Of a stretch of 64,000 nucleotides of DNA, positions 1-11,493 are shown one piece after another (within the stretch, counting starts at the first letter, position 1; every line of letters begins with the position of its first letter). The notes beneath the pieces are model-generated. The model did not search any database. It was not told where the DNA came from and saw only the letters and a list, made by a program, of their open reading frames with translations. The translations under genes were made by a program, and so were the position numbers. This stretch comes from Mikania micrantha (taxonomy: Eukaryota; Streptophyta; Magnoliopsida; Asterales; Asteraceae): NCBI GenBank assembly GCA_009363875.1, contig CM018680.1, forward strand, positions 57,047,088 through 57,111,087, read 5' to 3'.

Positions 1-1081
1 TGGAGAAATGCCCGACCTTGTTACAATTGTTACAAACAGGGCAGGGTCCCACATGATGAAATGGGCACTTAAGACATTTAGGTGCTTGCCCTACATAGGC
101 TTTTCTCTCCAAAGTTGTGGCAATGTATCCCTTTGCCATTTGCACATTCCGGCTGGGTTCCACCGGAGCCCCTGGTTTGCCTTTCCCAACCCATTTTCGT
201 TTCACCCCTTTAACAGTGCTGGGGGTAGTGGTTGCCAGACTGCTGCTTGACTCACCTTTCACTGTCAATGTACCACTTCTTACTGCAACATCGGTAAGCC
301 TGGTGGTTAAGGTGATAGCATGTTTCAAAGTACGTGGTTCAGCTGCCGTGACCATTCCCTTGATTTGAGGTACCAGACCTTTGATATATTTTTCTATCAA
401 AGCCTGCTCAGTTGGAAACATGTTTGGCAGCAGACATGTTAATTCGTGAAATCGATCGGTATATTTCAAACAATCAGCACCGATCATAGAATGGTTCCAA
501 AATTCCTCTTGGAGCTTTTGGATTTCAGTGATGGGACAATATTCTGATAGAATCAAAGTTTTAAACTCGTCCCAAGTCATAGCATCCACAACAGCCGTGG
601 TCAAGGTTTTTGCCTGGGTATTCCACCAGGTCAATGCTGAGTTTGTCAGTGAACAAGCTGCATAAGACACTTTGTGTTCAGCCAAACACTGGCTGATCTT
701 GAGCTTAGTCTCCATGCTCTCAATCCATTTCAAAAGTCCTGACGCTCCTTCCTTCCCCGTAAAAGTAGGGGGATTGCAAGAAGCGAAGTACTTATAAGTG
801 CATCCTCGTTGTGGAGGATCCGGATTGATTGTGTTGGTACTAGTCGTATGGCGGGTTTCAACATGTCCGCCTGTAGCATTATGCTCCGTATGGACTCTAC
901 CCGAGCCAGAAGCACGATTTGTTTGATATTGGGCCAACATGCCCGTAAGAACAGCGGATAATTGGTCACCTGCTATACGAGCAACGTCCGCTTCATTTAG
1001 ACTAGGTCCATTCACAGGTGGATCCTGAATGGATTCTTGAGTTTGAGGATTTTTAGCAGAACGACCTCTTCTAGGGGCCAT
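1..1081 (-). CDS. gag: Ty3/gypsy Gag polyprotein (partial, C-terminal end outside window)
   Basis: Read on the minus strand from the ATG at 1081 (MAPRRGRSAKN), the frame stays open for 360 codons to the window edge. Gag forms the retrotransposon particle and binds element RNA. A retrotransposon-gag core (PF03732 type) begins near residue 115 (YKYFASCNPPTFTGKEG) and includes LKWIESMETKLK and ALTWWN. A zinc knuckle of the CX2CX4H type begins at the end (CNNCNKVGHFS) and is cut by the edge. The protease and RT expected downstream are not visible. The start is the first ATG in the open frame, preceded by a CAG/TAG-rich leader. Clade is uncertain; a chromovirus is likely. Confidence 0.85.
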   Translation of the reverse strand, partial: MAPRRGRSAKNPQTQESIQDPPVNGPSLNEADVARIAGDQLSAVLTGMLAQYQTNRASGSGRVHTEHNATGGHVETRHTTSTNTINPDPPQRGCTYKYFASCNPPTFTGKEGASGLLKWIESMETKLKISQCLAEHKVSYAACSLTNSALTWWNTQAKTLTTAVVDAMTWDEFKTLILSEYCPITEIQKLQEEFWNHSMIGADCLKYTDRFHELTCLLPNMFPTEQALIEKYIKGLVPQIKGMVTAAEPRTLKHAITLTTRLTDVAVRSGTLTVKGESSSSLATTTPSTVKGVKRKWVGKGKPGAPVEPSRNVQMAKGYIATTLERKAYVGQAPKCLKCPFHHVGPCPVCNNCNKVGHFS

Positions 1082-1239
1082 AGTCTAATCACACACAGAT
1101 AAAGTAAAGTCAGAACAAGAATCCATAGTCGTAATAAAGACAAATGTTGTATAACTACTTCGAGTTTTTCACAGTTATATTGTACACCACTAAGTCATGT
1201 TCATAGTTGCAGTTATACTAGTACGTCTGTTTATCTTGC

Positions 1240-1585
1240 CAAGCGTATACTAGTATCATTTTATAGTCTACCAAAATGACACCGATTTAGACATGTTACT
1301 ACACTGATATGTACTAGTATTACATTATTTCACTATAATGTAGTACCGATATTAATATGTTTCTACACGTTTTTGTTATGTACTAGTATTACATTATTTC
1401 ATTATAATGTAACACCGATATTGATATGACCCAATCACAAATTTTGTTACGTACTAGTATTACATTACTTCACCGCAATGTAACACCGATATTGTTATGA
1501 CTCCACATGAGTCTTGTTATGTACTAGTATTACATTACTTCACCGCAATGTAACACCGATATTGTTATGTTTTCGCACAATTTTT
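1240..1585. repeat. About 70-bp tandem repeat in the gag leader of G1
   Basis: GTACTAGTATTACATTA recurs at 1311, 1380, 1451 and 1521, giving steps of 69, 71 and 70 bp, with a decayed fifth unit before 1311. Each unit holds a small inverted repeat (ACATTAT ... ATAATGT in units 1 and 2, a shorter stem in units 3 and 4) followed by ACACCGATATT. It sits between the pre-gag ORF stop and the gag start. Confidence 0.8.
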
Positions 1586-1819
1586 CTTTTTATATGACTT
1601 GAAAAGTTAGCACCGGCTATAATGTAAAGACACAATGTTGCACATACAATGTTAAAAGAAAACTTTTATTATAACTGTCACAGTTGTACATTAGGATTAG
1701 TACATATGCAAGAAAATATCCTAATGCAGTTGTACCCACTATTACAACCTAACCGTCCGAGGCCTATTTTACAAGTCAAAACTTCCTTGGAGTAGTACAG
1801 TCCAGCCTATTCGATTCCT

Positions 1820-2482
1820 TTACCGTAGTAAATACAGTAAACATGGGATAATGATGGCCACCGCTGCCATCACTATTGCTGCGTCCAACAGTCGTAGCTC
1901 CATCCTCATATTGCCTAACCCTACCATCCATCCCCTAACTGTCTCTACCCCACTCCTACACATACCACCTAAAGTCCACTGAAGTCTACCCTCAATCACC
2001 TCCCTCCATGCCCTGGCACCTGCCTCCAGGACAGCAACATGTTCAGCTAAATTCTCATAGGCCGTACGAGTTTCCCACAGAGTGTCACGTGTTTCCTGCA
2101 ATGAAACACGCGATAACTGAAGATCCAATGTAACCCGTTGCAGCTGAACTCTCATCTCAGCCTGCTGAGATGACTCGCCTTCCTCATGTATGGAATGAGG
2201 TACATCCCGGGATGCTAGTGGTCCTCTCGGAACAGGACCTGTCGAGATGCGGGCTCGTCCCCGCCTTCCTCCAAACCCTGTAAATACTGGTACTTGCTGT
2301 GGTGGTGTAGGGCTTTGTGCCCTCCCGATAGCTGGTGAGTCAGCATCTAACAGATGCTGAGGTATAGGTGGTGTAGGTGGTATTGATGGTAAAGTCTGGT
2401 GGGACATTTGAGATGACGGCACTGTCTGTGTTGATCCTGAACTTGTTTCCGTGCCAAATGAATCACTTTCTGAGTCTGACAT
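1820..2482 (-). CDS. Extra ORF between PBS and gag (unknown function)
   Basis: A 220-residue reading frame starts at the ATG at 2482 (MSDSESDSFGTETSS); an upstream in-frame ATG at 2500 is possible. It begins 169 bp inside the PBS and ends 738 bp before gag. Residues 1-75 are Ser/Pro-rich (SIPPTPPIPQHLL). About 105-165 are Leu/Arg/Glu-rich and look coiled-coil forming (MRVQLQRVTLDLQLSRVSL). The C-terminus ends in a hydrophobic stretch (AAIVMAAVAIIIPCLLYLLR) that could be a tail anchor. I do not recognise the family. Chromovirus-type elements usually go from PBS directly to gag; Tat/Ogre elements have an upstream ORF, but no resemblance was seen. The right-hand element has an analogous ORF at 61085. 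Confidence 0.6.
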   Translation of the reverse strand: MSDSESDSFGTETSSGSTQTVPSSQMSHQTLPSIPPTPPIPQHLLDADSPAIGRAQSPTPPQQVPVFTGFGGRRGRARISTGPVPRGPLASRDVPHSIHEEGESSQQAEMRVQLQRVTLDLQLSRVSLQETRDTLWETRTAYENLAEHVAVLEAGARAWREVIEGRLQWTLGGMCRSGVETVRGWMVGLGNMRMELRLLDAAIVMAAVAIIIPCLLYLLR

Positions 2483-2650
2483 TGCTGTATCGACACACAA
2501 GTTCGTATTAGTAACATAAAATAAATAAATAACAACAACATTTATTTGAGTGTTTATATTTGTTAACTATGTTCGGTGCTCTCAGTGTAACTATTCGAGC
2601 CTATGGTTATAATCTAGGTTTCTAAGTCCGCCTAAATTCTATAACCTGTG

Positions 2651-2662
2651 GCTCTGATACCA
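2651..2662 (-). other. Primer binding site of G1 (initiator Met tRNA type)
   Basis: The minus strand reads TGGTATCAGAGC, the usual complement of the plant initiator Met tRNA 3' end. It lies 3 bp inside the LTR end (TGTGACA) at 2666. Confidence 0.85.
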
Positions 2663-2665
2663 CCC

Positions 2666-4774
2666 TGTCACACCCCCACCTCCTGTTACGCCAGACGACG
2701 TCATTTCTAAAGGTAGCGGAAGCATAGCGGCGAAGTCTCGAAGGTGAGGGGTGACTTACTTGATCCGGTATCATAACACACATAGTTAAGAAAAGCACTA
2801 ATTACAAATCACGACAAATATTTATTACATGTCCTGAATATCTGTTTACAACTTAAGTTCCTTCTATTACATCCCAAGTCCTAACTACATGGTGCGTGCA
2901 CAGGTGTTTCCTCACCGTTGGTACTGATTACCTGTAAAAGATTTAAAGTTTAAAAATATCAGTATAAAACTGGTGAGTTCATAAATAAGACTCAATACAA
3001 TATGATATGATAGTAAAGTCAATGATACACATTAACATAAGTGAATAATCATGTGACCCGTATCCAGATCCTTTCTGACAGTCCAGTCTAGAAAATGACC
3101 GAAGTCAAAATCCGTGCCTCTAACTCAATGTCTCACTACATCAAGTCGATACCAGGAATGGTGACAAGCATTCACACAAGGGTAGATGCTATCTATCCAT
3201 GAATGGGGTTGTCAGCCCGATAGTACTATCTTTGTCCACACATTCGGCCCCACGTGGGTTAACCAGATACAGTTGGTTTTGAGGACTTTTGTTGTACACA
3301 GAAAATAGTCATAATCCCATGACACCCACATGCAAGCCGGTATTGCAATTGTTACTAAACATATCATACGTTTGATAAAGATTTCATAATAGTCACCCCG
3401 ATGTTAAGAAAACAGTAAAAGAAAAGGGGTTGTATGAAACTCACCTGAAGTTTATGAAAAGATAAAATCACACGAACGGTGGCTAAAAATGCTAATCTGC
3501 ATTAGTTTATTTATAATTAATTATTTGTGTTTTAACTTGCTGATTAGATCTGTTTGAACGTTCAATATCACCGACATTGTAATGAAAAGTCATCGAACTA
3601 ACATTAGATGTTTAATTAATTATTTAGTCTAATATCATACAATGTACTATAATGTAGGTACCTATACCCGTTTAGATACCTTGTGTTAAGTTGATGACTC
3701 ATTGGATTAGCCGGGATAATCTCCGACTAATTAGTTAGGTAATGCTGTTGATTATATTACTTAAACAGTCCCTAGATGAAATCTCGGCTTAGGAATGATT
3801 AATTCTTGTCACTAATTATCCATGTATCACAAAACATAACAATATGACATTTGAATAGGTTAAACAATCATGTTTAACATATTAATCCGACTGTTATCAT
3901 AAAACCAGACAGTTATTCCAATTGGTAGGGTAATGACTGTGATTAGTTTGAAACACTTGGGATTAACCTTGCATTTCCAAGATTAACCAAAATAATCACT
4001 TACATTGTCATAATCCAATGGTTTAAACCATTAGAAGTATTGTTATGGTTTAGTGAAAACCGGGCATTATAACGGATCAAAACAGGCATTTACCCGTTAA
4101 CAAGACAAGTTATCCGTCAAAAATCATTCCTAGCTATCATCTAAGCAATAATCAACAACCCTAACTATATCATTATGTTCAAAAACACGATCTAATCAAT
4201 GAAGATCAAGTCAGAAGGTTAAAAAGGATAGTTACCCAAATCAGACGATTCTACGGACAAAATCACGATCAGGACGTGTATACACGTTCACCGGTTCGAG
4301 CTGAACGTTCTGGTGGTGTTAAATATGAGTTTTGGTGGGAGATTGGTCAAGATCTTGAGTTAAAGAGGTTTAAAGTCGAGAGGAATGAAAAATAAAATTT
4401 TCTGCATGCTCTGCGATTTAACAAACTGGTTCAACAGACCGACCTACTCGTCGCGTACCGCGACGAGTGGCCCACATGTCGTCGCGTACCGCGAGGGATT
4501 CCGGATAAGATTTGATATCGTAACTTGTCGCGTACCGCGACAAGACTCCAAGGAGTCGTCGCGTATCGCGAGGGATCCAATTTCAAGATTTTTCTTCGTT
4601 TCGCGATTCCGGACAATCCGTAACTCGGTTTCACGCACGGTTTTCTCCCATGTTCCCAATTTCTCGCACACTTTAAACCTGTAATGATTAAAATCATCAA
4701 TTTAACACAGATTCCTAGAACGACCAAACGTGCTCGTGTTATTGATGACGTAATGTTTACCTGCAATTGTCACA
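2666..4774 (-). repeat. 5' LTR of G1 (2109 bp)
   Basis: On the minus strand the LTR opens TGTGACAATTGCAGG at 4774 and closes GGGGGTGTGACA at 2666, next to the PBS. The start was chosen because TGTGACA begins it and no homology to the other LTRs continues beyond; it cannot be verified against the second LTR. The U3 side (4430-4610) holds GC-rich palindromes. No long host-like ORF is present. Confidence 0.65.
4440..4605. repeat. GC-rich palindrome cluster in G1 LTR
   Basis: Variants of GTCGCG-TAC-CGCGAC occur at about 4449, 4480, 4528 and 4558: perfect or near-perfect 6-bp arms around a 3-nt loop in otherwise A/T-rich sequence. Offset from the LTR 5' end is about 170-335 bp, matching similar clusters in the Athila-type LTRs. 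Confidence 0.75.
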
Positions 4775-5435
4775 AGTTAACATCAAAATTCATCTCTAAA
4801 CTTTGAAATAAGTGTTTAAGTTTGCACTTTAAAGTCATTTATTTAATATATTTAAGTTTTTTTTTAAATTATTTGAAGTATTATATTAAATTATTGATAT
4901 TGATGTGTGTATATAATATATATTTGTAAAATTACATATAAAAATTACAATCCGCCTAGCGCCGATTAATCCTTAGGCGATACCTCGCCGCACGACTAGC
5001 GCTTAGCGACTTATATAACCATGACGAAATCATCGCAGCAAACTACAGTAAACATATGTAGACTACGTGTAAAAATTAAAGCTAATATTATGGAAGATAA
5101 TAAATCACCAATAACACTATGTATGACCATTAAAACATAACAAATGAAATACAAAAAAAAATATTTTATTATATATATATATATTTTAATTTTACACCGC
5201 ATATTTGTACATTTGATTAAATGTATCAATCAATCAATCCAGCGAGCGTGCAACCATGAACCTGCTGGCAGTAGAGTTTGACAGGTTATACAACGAAATG
5301 TATGTTTTGCGTTACAAGGAGTCATAATTATTCATTTATTGTTGAATATCTAAAACCAGGTGTTTCAGTTCTTTACGTATATTAACAAGGACATCACATT
5401 CCTCATATAGTCTTGTATAGGTTTACACGAGATGT
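4775..5435. other. Intergenic A/T-rich stretch, no gene seen
   Basis: Mostly A/T-rich DNA. A short GC-rich patch at 4952-5013 has CGCCTAGCGC and CTTAGGCG, inverted copies of each other in part. No gene or element end was recognised. Confidence 0.5.
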
Positions 5436-5439
5436 ATAG

Positions 5440-5655
5440 AGAGCAATCATTGGGTGTCAGAATTTGTCAGTGACAAGATTGGACTACTATACAAGGTGTA
5501 TAGACATATACGCGTCGTATAGGTCCTATACGCGGCTCTATACATGACTAATCATTGGGTGTCAGTGCCAATAATTGGACTCATATACGAGGCGTATAGA
5601 CCTATACGCGGAGCTATACGCCACGTATAGACCTATACGAGACGTATAGGGTCGG
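5440..5655. repeat. Palindromic TATACG repeat array, duplicated
   Basis: The phrase AATCATTGGGTGTCAG occurs near 5446 and 5552, each followed by GG-ACT and a run of inverted words such as CCTATACGCG, GCGTATAG and CGTATAGACCTATACG. This gives two imperfect copies of a roughly 106-bp unit, each able to fold into several hairpins. No element terminus was identified. Confidence 0.6.
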
Positions 5656-5892
5656 TGATGGTGTTAAAATAAAAAAGTTAGGTGTGTGAATAACACGTCG
5701 CATTAATAATTGACGATGTCTTTTTTTTTTCTAACGGCAAATTATGGCTCAGTGGCATGCATGTCTCTTCATAGCCCAAATGGGTTCTCAGACCCAACAA
5801 TTCACGCGTTACGATCACAGTTCCCTACCAACTCCTCGATTTCCAACGCCCAAGTTTTGGTGACACTACACCGAAAGTCACCTTCACAATAG

Positions 5893-6230
5893 CTTATAGC
5901 GACGACATGTCGTCGCCACTATGTCGTCCCTATAGGTTAGGCGCTATTGCCAAGACAAATGGTCATTGAAACCGTCGTCCCTATAGATTAGACAGTAGCG
6001 ACGACATGTCATCGCTATAGGTGTCTGACAACTTTTTTTTATTTATTTTTATTCTGTCCATTAATTAAAAAAAACAAAAAAAACTTTTTTGAAATTATCT
6101 ATAGCAACGATATGTAGTCGCTATAAATGATGGGTAAAAGGTCAAAGATAGGGCTATAGCGACGACATGTCTTCGCTATATATTAAAGTCAAAAAGTCAA
6201 ATTTTTGTGCATAGCGTCGTCGCTATAGCC
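5893..6230. repeat. CACTA subterminal repeats
   Basis: GCGACGACATGTCGTCGC at 5899-5916 is a perfect 18-bp palindrome. Variants of TAGCGACGACATGTC / CGTCGCTATA recur near 5998, 6105, 6160 and 6212. Such subterminal repeats are where the TnpA-type protein binds in En/Spm elements. Confidence 0.7.
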
Positions 6231-6493
6231 CTATAAAATTTTTTCAATTTTTTTTTTATTTTCTGAAATTTCCAGTTTATAATTTGTTTAAACAACCAAT
6301 AGCAGTTTTAACCTGCTGTCAATAACATTTTATCATCTCAAACATCAAAATACATTCACACATTCATAAGTTTACATCCAAACCTAAAAGTTAACCAAAT
6401 AACAAAACATAACAAGTTTAAGTTTGTTTACCAAAACCAATCAACCAACCAAGCATAACAAAGTTATAATTGTTTTAAAGTCCACAACTTCAT

Positions 6494-6862
6494 CTAATCA
6501 CTTTCATCTTCATCTTCATCTTGATTTGTTTCAAATTCGGGATAGTAAAAAGAGCTAGAGCCTTGTCCTCCTTGCATTGACATTAACTTGTTTATTTCTT
6601 GTTGCATCATCTCGTTGATGCGTTGTTGCTCCGCCCAACGAGCATTTGCTTCAGCTAGTTGTTGTTGAAGCTCGTTTGCTGCAGGTGCATACATGTGTGG
6701 AGGAAAATATGGGGTTATACTTTTAACTGTTCTACTAACACCCCTTACATGCTCACGTCGCTGATCTAGTGAGCGCCCTAGCACTTCTACTTCATCCACC
6801 GGTGTCTCATCACCACCGGATGTTGATTTTGCTTTGTTCAACTAATCATTAATATTCTCCTA
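6494..6862 (-). pseudogene. CACTA transposase, C-terminal exon remnant
   Basis: The minus strand encodes a 115-residue stretch with SLDQRREHVRGVSRTVKS, a Gln/Glu-rich helix (ELQQQLAEANARWAEQQRIN) and an acidic tail (QDEDEDESD). This matches the usual C-terminal part of plant En/Spm-family (PF03004-type) transposase genes. A TAG stop lies just upstream in the exon, after a CTACATTAAA acceptor region near 6863, so the frame is broken. It lies next to the subterminal repeats, as expected for the last exon. Confidence 0.6.
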
Positions 6863-7106
6863 CATTAAAAACACAAGACAAACATATGTTAAATGTTTTA
6901 CAAAAATCCGTCAGCATAACTGCTGTAAAATAACTACCCAAAATGTATAATAAATGGCAACAAATCCTAATTCAAAAACAAATCTCAATTATATCAACAA
7001 TTCCCAATTATATCAAGAATTCCCAATTCAATCAACAAATATCTAACAATTTATGTTCACCCAAGGTCCTATATATCAAAGGGCAACCTTCAAACATAAT
7101 ACTAGT

Positions 7107-10100
7107 TGTGACATCCAGTACCAGATCGTCCGACAAGTTTGTACGGTATGTGCACTTTCACCAATTACTATGTGTAAATACAAGTATGTGAACAGTGTTT
7201 GTGATAACAGAAGCCTGAATACAGTAAACAGTTGTACGTATTTAGGTGAAAACTTAAATACAGTAAGTACAACAACTCACGTTAAACAATAGTTGTAGTA
7301 TTTAGGTGAAAACCTAAGTACAATTAATACAACGAATCAAGAGAAACAACAGTGTTCAAGCAAATAACAAGAACAAGTCGGTTGCGATCTGATATCCATA
7401 GATGACAGGAATCAGATGGCCGACAAATCAGTATGAAAACAATGTGAAAACAGGATGTTTAGTTGAGTCCGTCAGTGAGGAAAACACAATTCAAACACAA
7501 TTGCAGTGTTATTTCACAATAACGAACTGACAGTGTGTTTGCGTGGGTGACGATTCACACAAACATATCTGTGAGTTTAGAGTTCTGAAATAATGACTGG
7601 AAAGTAGAAAACAGAAGTCGGAAAGCAAAACCCTCGTCGTGTTCGTTCGGGTGACGATTCGAACGAATACGCGCGAAGGCGACGCGTTCTGACGAAACGA
7701 AAACAAAAACGTCACGAACGACTGTAATTTAAGAAAAATAAAATATTTTAATGTTTTACAATTTTGAAACTCATCAAGAATTAATTAAATAAACTCTTTT
7801 GTATTTAAATTCATAAAACACGCGTGTAACGTTTCGGAAACGCAACGAAAACGCGAAACCGAACAACGAAAATGAACCCGAACCCACTCGAGGTATAAAT
7901 ACCTTGAATGAGCTCATTTTATTCATTTTTACTCCTCTTCTTCCCCACACAAACCCTAATCCCGGATCTCACCTCCCACCATCATTTCTCACCTTCAAAC
8001 CTCCATATCTCCCTCAATACTCAACCAAATCCTTCCATCTTTGGACCAAATCGAAGCTCTTGACCTCTACTACATGAAAGTACAACCGATATGAGCCAAA
8101 CTCCACTAAAAATTGAGGTAATCAGCTGTGAACATTGCGGAAAATAGGGTTTTCACCCCTTTGTGCGACCCACAAGATTCAAACCGGTTCTAAGTCTTCC
8201 CCCTCCCAATCCCCGACCACCAGAACCCTCCTTAACATATGCTATCTTCGAAACCACCATAGAATCCCGAGATGGGGGCGGATCTAGGTGAGACTAGCTG
8301 TGGCCGAACCACAAAACCAGGTGGCCGAATGGCATTAGGCCGAAAGGCCCTTGGCCGAAGGTCTTCAGTCGCCGGCTGCCACCCCCTTCGCCACCCCCAT
8401 TCTCTCGGTCCACCAACCCCCATTCGCCCTTCATACTCCCTCCCTCATTCGGCAGCCACCACTTCAGAATGAGTCTGATTCGGCAATTACACCATTTGCC
8501 AGGCTGTTTTCATTCGACTGAGATACATGCTCACCCACATTCGGCCATGCACAGCTTCATTAGAACATTTCTATTTGGCCGACTTCTTTGTTAAGGCCCA
8601 ATAGTTTAGCCTAGGCCATGGATCGGCCCACATGTCCTACACCAAGGCCAATAGACTGCTTTGGCCCAAGTCCGGCCTAGTAGCGCTCCCTTGGCCCAGC
8701 AACACTCGTTAGGCCCACATAACCAGCTCACCTAACACTCAATCCATGTGGCCAGCCATGTAATTCGGCCTGAGGCCCGTCGCTTTGGCTCATTGTGCCC
8801 CAAATTCGTTACTGATTTGGCCCAATATAACTGGATCCAGCCCAAACACATACAATGACCCATGACTATCTAAATTCGGCCCATTTGATTTTCGGTTCAC
8901 ATTGTTAATGGTATAACTTAACATATTAAGGTCATAAATATGCAAGTAGTTATATACTAATTATATTACTACAAAGGTTATGGGCGTTTATGTTAATGAG
9001 AATAACAAAGCTTAAAACCCTACTTTTGATGAAAAAGGAGTCCTAAATCATAAACATAAACTATCCTTATAACTTGGGGTTGGTTTATAAAAATCCTATC
9101 AACACAAACAACGACCATTTCATGATCAAGTTTGGGGATTTAAGAACGAGTCAAATTCAAACATATAACATAAAGACATATGGTATTAGCAATCTATAAC
9201 AATAGAACCGGAGGGCCGAATGATGACCAATACCACCAAGTGTTAGCCAAATTTTATGGCCAACACATACACACACACAAATTCGTAAAACGTATACTAA
9301 TAAGTTACAAACAACATGAAATCAATACAGGATCGTGAACACAACAACAAGGACAATCAAGAGCGCGTGCATTATTGTTTTAGACTAAGTCAACCTCAAC
9401 AATTACAAGGTGAGTTCATAAGCCCCTTTTCTAATCATTAACTGATTTTAAACTCTCGGGGCTGAGAAACATGCTTAACTTTTATTTATTTAAAAGTTTT
9501 ATGTTTAACATATTGCTTATACTTTGATTGGATAATATTGCTTGACTTATTATCATTTATCATGGTATGCATGCTTGTATGATCATGATATGACAGGAAC
9601 AACTAAGATGAATTTGATAACATAAGTTCATAATTCATCAACACAATAGAATAAAATAGTTGCAAGAATTTATCTTACAACCCTTAGTTATTCTTACAAG
9701 AATGAACATTGAAATAATCACAAGTGAACAGAATGACAAGAACAAAACACATGAATGATGTGAAGATAACACATCTTTATAACATCATTCAACACTAGAG
9801 TTAACTAAGTGTGATAAGTCAAGTGCTTATAACACTTAGCTTATAACTCGGAACATATTACAAGATAAATGGAACGACTATCATCCACCACCTGAGTCGA
9901 CTAAGTGTAGTAAGACTAGTTTTTACAACAGCTTAGTGGCAACATGGTGACTTTATGGAATAACAAGGAATGATAATCATGATAATGTAACTTCATGATA
10001 ACAACATCATTCACACAACCATTAACATAATTTAATAAGACAAGTTCTTATTTAACCTTGTTAATAATAACGAGAACATACGACAATGATGACAAATAAC

Positions 10101-11471
10101 ACATCGATGAACACATTACAATTAATTGCTATTGAACTGTTGTATTATATCATTTCAATCATGTGCCATGTACTCAAGTTGATCCCCTTTCATAAATCGC
10201 TGACCAGTTAATTTGACGTGACTAAACCGACGATAGCATAGTGGTACCATAGGTCTGACAAACCTCTAGCTTGTAGGGCTAGTATGTTGATCGTATTGAT
10301 TCATTGGCCGGTAACGTATGACCGGTGACAGGGCGACTCAAGTTAGGTTCTGGAAAGCGACACATGGTGATATTAATCTGCAGTGATAAGTAATTAATCC
10401 ATCGTTACTTGTTGACCAGTAGACTGAGTAATTTATATTCTCATGTCATATTATTAGTAACCATTTCGATGAGGTCTATGGATACACAAGGTGGTAGAGG
10501 TAAATCGGATGCATTGAAATCTGATTACGTGAGGATTTCAATGGATTCCTTTTAGGCTCTATGCACTTCAAGTTGAGAACAAGAATCAAAAAGGTTAACT
10601 AACACTCTTATATTCTAAAAGTGATTAACAGTTAACCCCACAAGAAATAGAATAATAACAAAGATCAGATTTAATTAATCTAATCTCCTTAACTCATTGA
10701 GGGTTTATCAATACTACGGTTTGATAACAAAAATCCTCTTATTATATTATTCTACATATGATACAACGGGTGATGAACACAGATGGACGGGGGAAAAGAA
10801 ATAGGTATCTATAGTTGTATTGCAAGTAATGTGGAGTTCTATTAGTTATGTGGTTGGATGTTGGCTATGGCTTGTTCCCGTACATATGCCCTATATATAA
10901 GCATAACTATTAGGGTAATATATTACTTGCGAATATAACTATGGAGAGGCCATTGTGTGAACGGGTGAATCAAACAACATACAAGTAACATGAATGACAT
11001 TGTGAATGTGCATGTGAAGAAATCAAGGTTTTCAATTATTAAATTTATGAACTCACCAACCTAGTGTTGACTTTGTTTAATTGCATGTTTTCTCAGGTGA
11101 CGAACATGTGTAGTCACGAGACATCAAGAACATAGCTAGTGGACTTTTAGAAGACCTAGCTACATTTTGTTTGATCATACTTTTGGAATGACAAAACAAT
11201 GAATCATATTTTGTAGATCTTGTACAGTTACAAGATATAAACACATTGATTATTTTTTGGTAGATTTACTTAGTTAAATTATGAACGATACATTGTAATT
11301 TAACTTTGTAATTCTAAATCATTGTCATGTTAGCATTTCTCAATTATATATCATGTGCTATGCAAACAATCTGATCAATTCGATTATCAAACGATATCTC
11401 GCCCCGGGAACCTTCCGCCCGGCGGGAAAGTCGATCCAGCCTGCCGGCTCGGGGTCCGGCGGGCTGTGACA
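7107..11471 (+). mobile_element. Solo LTR of a long-LTR chromovirus (4365 bp, TSD CTAGT)
   Basis: The sequence opens TGTGACATCCAG and closes GGGCTGTGACA, and is flanked by perfect 5-bp duplications CTAGT (7102-7106 and 11472-11476). There is no PBS, PPT or coding sequence inside. Along its length it matches the 5' LTR at 56386-60901: GGGTGACGATTCGAAC at about 7650, GTGAAAGTACAACCGAT (with changes) at 8074, CCCCTTTTCT at about 9425, and TGTTTTCTCAGG near the 3' end. It therefore arose by LTR-LTR recombination. It sits in an intron of the CACTA transposase. Confidence 0.9.
8290..8890. repeat. TTCGGCC and GGCCCAA word arrays in the solo LTR
   Basis: About 8290-8560 is dense in GGCCGAA/ATTCGGC words. 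About 8590-8885 has many TTGGCCCAA, AGGCCCA and CGGCCCA words. Short ORFs crossing this stretch are by-products of the repeats. The same two-part arrangement recurs at 57470-58330. Confidence 0.7.
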
Positions 11472-11493
11472 CTAGTGAACATCTATTACTTAC

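Larger units (their letters stand above)
1..4774 (-). mobile_element. Ty3/gypsy LTR retrotransposon G1 (5' part)
   Basis: On the minus strand the order is LTR (4774 to 2666), a methionine-tRNA type primer site (2662-2651), an extra ORF (2482-1820), a tandem-repeat leader, then gag (1081 to the window edge). Pol and the 3' LTR lie outside. The gag frame is open throughout, so the copy looks fairly young. The family differs from the chromoviruses at 12064 and 56386: its LTR is 2.1 kb and begins TGTGACAATTG. The far end is outside, so no target duplication can be checked. Confidence 0.8.

Noticed and set aside
730..969. 79-codon minus frame over the G1 gag
   Set aside because: It lies in another frame of the same strand as the open gag frame and has no motif.
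1311..1590. Direct repeats at about 70-bp spacing that could suggest a CRISPR array
   Set aside because: Units are tandem without unique spacers, in a plant retrotransposon leader. CRISPR arrays do not occur in plant nuclear genomes.
4385..4766. Overlapping frames across the G1 LTR palindromes
   Set aside because: The repeated RYATT/RDEL-type text comes from the palindromic GTCGCGTACCGCGAC words.
8232..8472. Opposing short frames in the solo LTR
   Set aside because: They follow the GGCCGAA word array; no domain or conservation is visible.
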